64,000 bases of DNA from Paenibacillus rhizophilus (GTDB taxonomy: Bacteria; Bacillota; Bacilli; Paenibacillales; Paenibacillaceae): assembly GCF_003854965.1 (NCBI RefSeq), contig NZ_RQPI01000006.1, positions 124,001 to 188,000 on the forward strand. Reading direction: 5' to 3'. The notes beneath the pieces are model-generated. The model had not been told where the DNA came from and made no database searches. It saw nothing but the letters and a program-made list of their open reading frames with translations. How positions within the stretch are numbered: the stretch's first letter is position 1; each line of letters begins with the position of its first letter. Position numbers and translations under genes: made by a program. This document shows, in pieces, positions 61,922-64,000 of this stretch.

Positions 61922-62494
61922 TTACTCTTCGAATTCGATTCTGCCATCAGCCAGGGACTTGATCTTTGCGAGCGATTCCAAGCGGACGCCCTGTTCACGG
62001 ATCGTCCGTGCGCCGGCTTCAAAGCATTTTTCCACAACGACCCCGAGTCCGACCAGTTCCGCTCCCGAGCGGTTAATAATCTTGATCAGACCGCGCGCGG
62101 CGTCGCCATTGGCGATAATGTCGTCGATGAACAATATTTTGTCATCAGGCGAGATATACTGGCGCGAAATCATAATATCTGTGACGATCCCTTTGGTAAA
62201 GGACGGAACACGTTCGCACAAGGCGTCGGGATCGGCGAGCAGCGTTTTTTTGCGGCGTGCAAAAACGAGCGGCACCTTCAATTCATAAGCGGTGGCAAAT
62301 GCCACGGCAATACCCGAGGATTCCACGGTAACGACGCGAGTCACCCCCTGGTCTGCAAAAAGCCTCGCAAATTCCCGTCCCATTTCCATCGTCAGCTCGG
62401 GATCGACCTGATGGTTGAGGAGTCCGTCCAGCTTAAGCACCTGATCGGAAATGACAACCCCTTCCTCCAAAATTCTCTTTTTCAATAATTCCAT
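61922..62494 (-). CDS. xpt: Xanthine phosphoribosyltransferase
   Basis: 190 residues from the ATG at 62494, about ten bases after GGAGG. The PRPP loop is KILFIDDIIANGDAARGL, and VVTVESSGIAVAFATAYELK and PLVFARRKKTLL are typical of the xpt type. It salvages xanthine to XMP. In B. subtilis xpt is preceded by a guanine riboswitch and followed by pbuX; here neither is seen. About 320 bases without an intact gene lie upstream, partly a tandem repeat. Confidence 0.93.
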   Translation of the reverse strand: MELLKKRILEEGVVISDQVLKLDGLLNHQVDPELTMEMGREFARLFADQGVTRVVTVESSGIAVAFATAYELKVPLVFARRKKTLLADPDALCERVPSFTKGIVTDIMISRQYISPDDKILFIDDIIANGDAARGLIKIINRSGAELVGLGVVVEKCFEAGARTIREQGVRLESLAKIKSLADGRIEFEE

Positions 62495-62677
62495 GACGCT
62501 TACGCCTCCATTATCCATTCTCTTCGGACGTTCCACTGTAAAATTCTTGCAATGCAAAACAGGCGGAAGTCATGTCCTTCTGCTCAACATCATAACCTGT
62601 ACTATGCCAGTACACAAGCTTGTCCGGCAATGCATCGCCGAAAGACCATATTTTTTGCTTCGCCGGAAAGGTTACCG

Positions 62678-62801
62678 CACGCTTTCGAAGCCGTTTTGCC
62701 GAAAAATGATCAACGCGGTTTATGCTTGCAAAACTTAGCACACGCTTCCGAAGTCAGTTTTGCCGAAGAATGATCAACGCGGTTTATGCTTGCAAAACTT
62801 T
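62678..62801. repeat. Tandem direct repeat, two copies of about 60 bases
   Basis: Copy 1 (about 62678-62736) and copy 2 (about 62738-62801) share GATCAACGCGGTTTATGCTT and its flanks with a few changes. Each copy contains AGTTTTGC or GTTTTGC and GCAAAACT about 28 bases apart, so each can fold. Copy 2 ends at the ribosome site of ykvI. No purine riboswitch was found in the rest of the xpt-ykvI spacer. Confidence 0.82.
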
Positions 62802-62814
62802 TAGGAGGAGAGCC

Positions 62815-63924
62815 ATGAGACAAACGCTCCGCACGCTGCAAATCGCCTTTACTTATATAGGCACGATTGTGGGAGCCGGGTTCGCCACCGGCCAGGAAAT
62901 TCTCCAGTTCTTCACGCAGTACGGCCGCTGGGCAACGCTGACCATCATCCTCTCCACGGGGGTCTTCATCTGGCTCGGCACTAAAATGATGATTCTTGCC
63001 CGCCGGATCGGGGCCGAATCGTATGAAGATTTCAACCGCCACCTCTTCGGGAAAAACACAGGCGGCATTATCAGCCTGTTCACGCTGCTCATACTGATCG
63101 GAGTCAACAGCATTATGCTGGCGGGTGCGGGAGCCATTTTTGAGGAGCATCTCGGACTTCATTATCAAACTGGGCTCCTGGTGACATTAGTCGGTTCTTA
63201 TCTTCTGCTGAAACGGGGTATTACCGGCATTATGCAGATGAACAGCGTTGTCGTTCCCCTGATGCTAACCCTTTCGCTTATCATCATTTTCAACACGCTT
63301 GAACATCCGGAGGCGCACCGCTTCATGTCGCTTGTTACCGAACGCAGCGCAATTGCCGCCTGGCTGTCGCCTTTTTTGTATACGGCGTTCAATCTGGGTA
63401 TGGCGCAGGCCGTCCTCGTCCCTATGGCGCGTCATTCCAAGAACGATCGGACACTTGCCTTCGGCGGTATTATCGGCGGTCTGGGCATCGGCTTTATGCT
63501 GATGGCGGCCCATTTTGCGATGAGCGCGCACATGCCGGGCATCCTGCAGTTCGAGATTCCGATGGGCAGCATCGCTTTCCGGCTCGGAACGCTGGTTCAG
63601 CTTGTGTATCTGCTGCTGATCTTTCTGGAAATTTTCAGCACCTTTGTGGCCGACATTTACGGCGTCACGCTTCAACTGGCGCAGCGCCTGCCGATCTCAC
63701 ACTCCGTCATTACCGCCTTGGTGATGTTGACCTGTTATGTCTTCAGCCAATTCGGTTTCAGCTCGCTGCTGGGGCTGTTCTATCCCATGTTCGGCGCGCT
63801 GTCGCTGGTCTGGGCGGTCAGATTGATCCTTACACCCATGGTTCCGCCAGGCAAAGCAGGCGCCTTTACAAAATCGACAACAATCACCGCCCCCAAATCG
63901 GTTCCGCGCTCTACACGGAAATAA
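62815..63924 (+). CDS. YkvI-family membrane protein
   Basis: 369 residues from the ATG at 62815 with GGAGGAG upstream. Ten or more hydrophobic helices; the N-terminus FTYIGTIVGAGFATGQEILQ is the YkvI family signature and resembles the unwound helix 1 of APC/LeuT-fold transporters. The substrate is unknown. The last 25 residues are polar. The 3' end overlaps the convergent gene by 14 bases. Confidence 0.88.
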   Translation: MRQTLRTLQIAFTYIGTIVGAGFATGQEILQFFTQYGRWATLTIILSTGVFIWLGTKMMILARRIGAESYEDFNRHLFGKNTGGIISLFTLLILIGVNSIMLAGAGAIFEEHLGLHYQTGLLVTLVGSYLLLKRGITGIMQMNSVVVPLMLTLSLIIIFNTLEHPEAHRFMSLVTERSAIAAWLSPFLYTAFNLGMAQAVLVPMARHSKNDRTLAFGGIIGGLGIGFMLMAAHFAMSAHMPGILQFEIPMGSIAFRLGTLVQLVYLLLIFLEIFSTFVADIYGVTLQLAQRLPISHSVITALVMLTCYVFSQFGFSSLLGLFYPMFGALSLVWAVRLILTPMVPPGKAGAFTKSTTITAPKSVPRSTRK

Positions 63925-64000
63925 TGGAGGCCTCAGGCACCAGTCTGGCGGCGGCTTCCGCTACATGCCTGTGGCAGGTCAGCATAACGACCTGGCGTGA
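63911..64000 (-). CDS. C-terminus of an AAA/SMC-like ATPase (YhaN-like), runs off right edge
   Basis: Only the last 29 residues are visible: RQVVMLTCHRHVAEAAARLV, then PEASIISV and a stop. The strand QVVMLTCHRH is the H-loop region of YhaN/SbcC-type ABC ATPases. The rest is outside the window, so the family call is tentative. Confidence 0.6.
   Translation of the reverse strand, partial: SRQVVMLTCHRHVAEAAARLVPEASIISV

Noticed and set aside
62511..62627. Short frame (about 39 codons) directly upstream of xpt
   Set aside because: Its stop overlaps the xpt ribosome site and the text looks protein-like, but there is no ribosome site of its own and no recognisable family; not enough to call a gene.
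62495..62677. Guanine/xanthine riboswitch expected upstream of xpt
   Set aside because: The conserved junction and loop sequences of the purine aptamer were looked for on the minus strand and not found.

Overview
The window looks like chromosomal DNA of a Gram-positive, spore-forming Bacillota, most probably a Paenibacillus or close relative. The signs are strong AGGAGG-type ribosome binding sites, frequent TTG and GTG starts, mixed GC content, and a set of Bacilli genes: TreR/TreP/TreA, single-cluster Bacillus-type ferredoxin, YhdN, YvgN, YqhH/YqhG, YqzE, CwlD-like amidase, YkvI, Xpt and class II ribonucleotide reductase. The genus is an inference from gene content; no rRNA is present. There is one tRNA (Leu, anticodon CAG).

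Left part (1-14.3 kb): a partial secreted peptide, an AadA-like nucleotidyltransferase, and a MarR regulator with its own multidrug ABC exporter. Next is a complete trehalose operon (treA-treP-treR) whose promoter carries two TreR-type palindromes. A ferredoxin, a Rieske mononuclear iron oxygenase, an aldo/keto reductase with a short-chain dehydrogenase, a DUF1259 protein and an orphan glycyl-radical-activase-like radical SAM protein follow.

Middle (14.4-26.6 kb): a heterodimeric ABC exporter pair; a translationally coupled pair of uncharacterised proteins assigned to DUF6179 and DUF6323, beside a divergent candidate small RNA; and a pentose/pentitol island. The island has a D-lyxose isomerase, ACS-family transporter, zinc dehydrogenase, HIT protein, AraC regulator and xylulokinase. 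Its genes converge on D-xylulose and then D-xylulose 5-phosphate.

Accessory zone (26.6-44 kb): two gene graveyards (26.6-31.1 and 41.3-43.8 kb) contain broken genes for DinB, two MFS transporters, LysR, a metallophosphoesterase, MATE, CocE/NonD hydrolase and L-asparaginase, together with remnants of an IS5-like element, an IS3-like element and a group II intron. Between them lies an intact nine-gene run (40.1 to 32.3 kb, leftward): HpaB-type flavin monooxygenase, PNPOx-like protein, nitrilase-family hydrolase, DUF2848 protein, cupin, CUT1 ABC importer (two permeases and a binding lipoprotein) and a feruloyl/tributyrin-type esterase. A GntR/FCD regulator precedes it, and two matching TGTATACA-core palindromes sit before the regulator and before hpaB. 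A carbohydrate-type importer together with an aromatic hydroxylase and an esterase suggests uptake and breakdown of an aromatic-sugar conjugate. This is the most coherent candidate for a new pathway here.

Right part (44.3-64 kb) is more housekeeping in nature: nrdJ with paired NrdR boxes, the yqhH-yqhG pair, secreted proteins, yqzE, a cell-wall amidase convergent with a divergent polysaccharide deacetylase, a CHRD protein, stress-type oxidoreductases (quinone-reductase-like MDR, YvgN), an MFS-luciferase-like pair behind a cluster of GTACT-type palindromes, tRNA-Leu, hisC, small conserved proteins, xpt, ykvI and the end of a YhaN-like ATPase.
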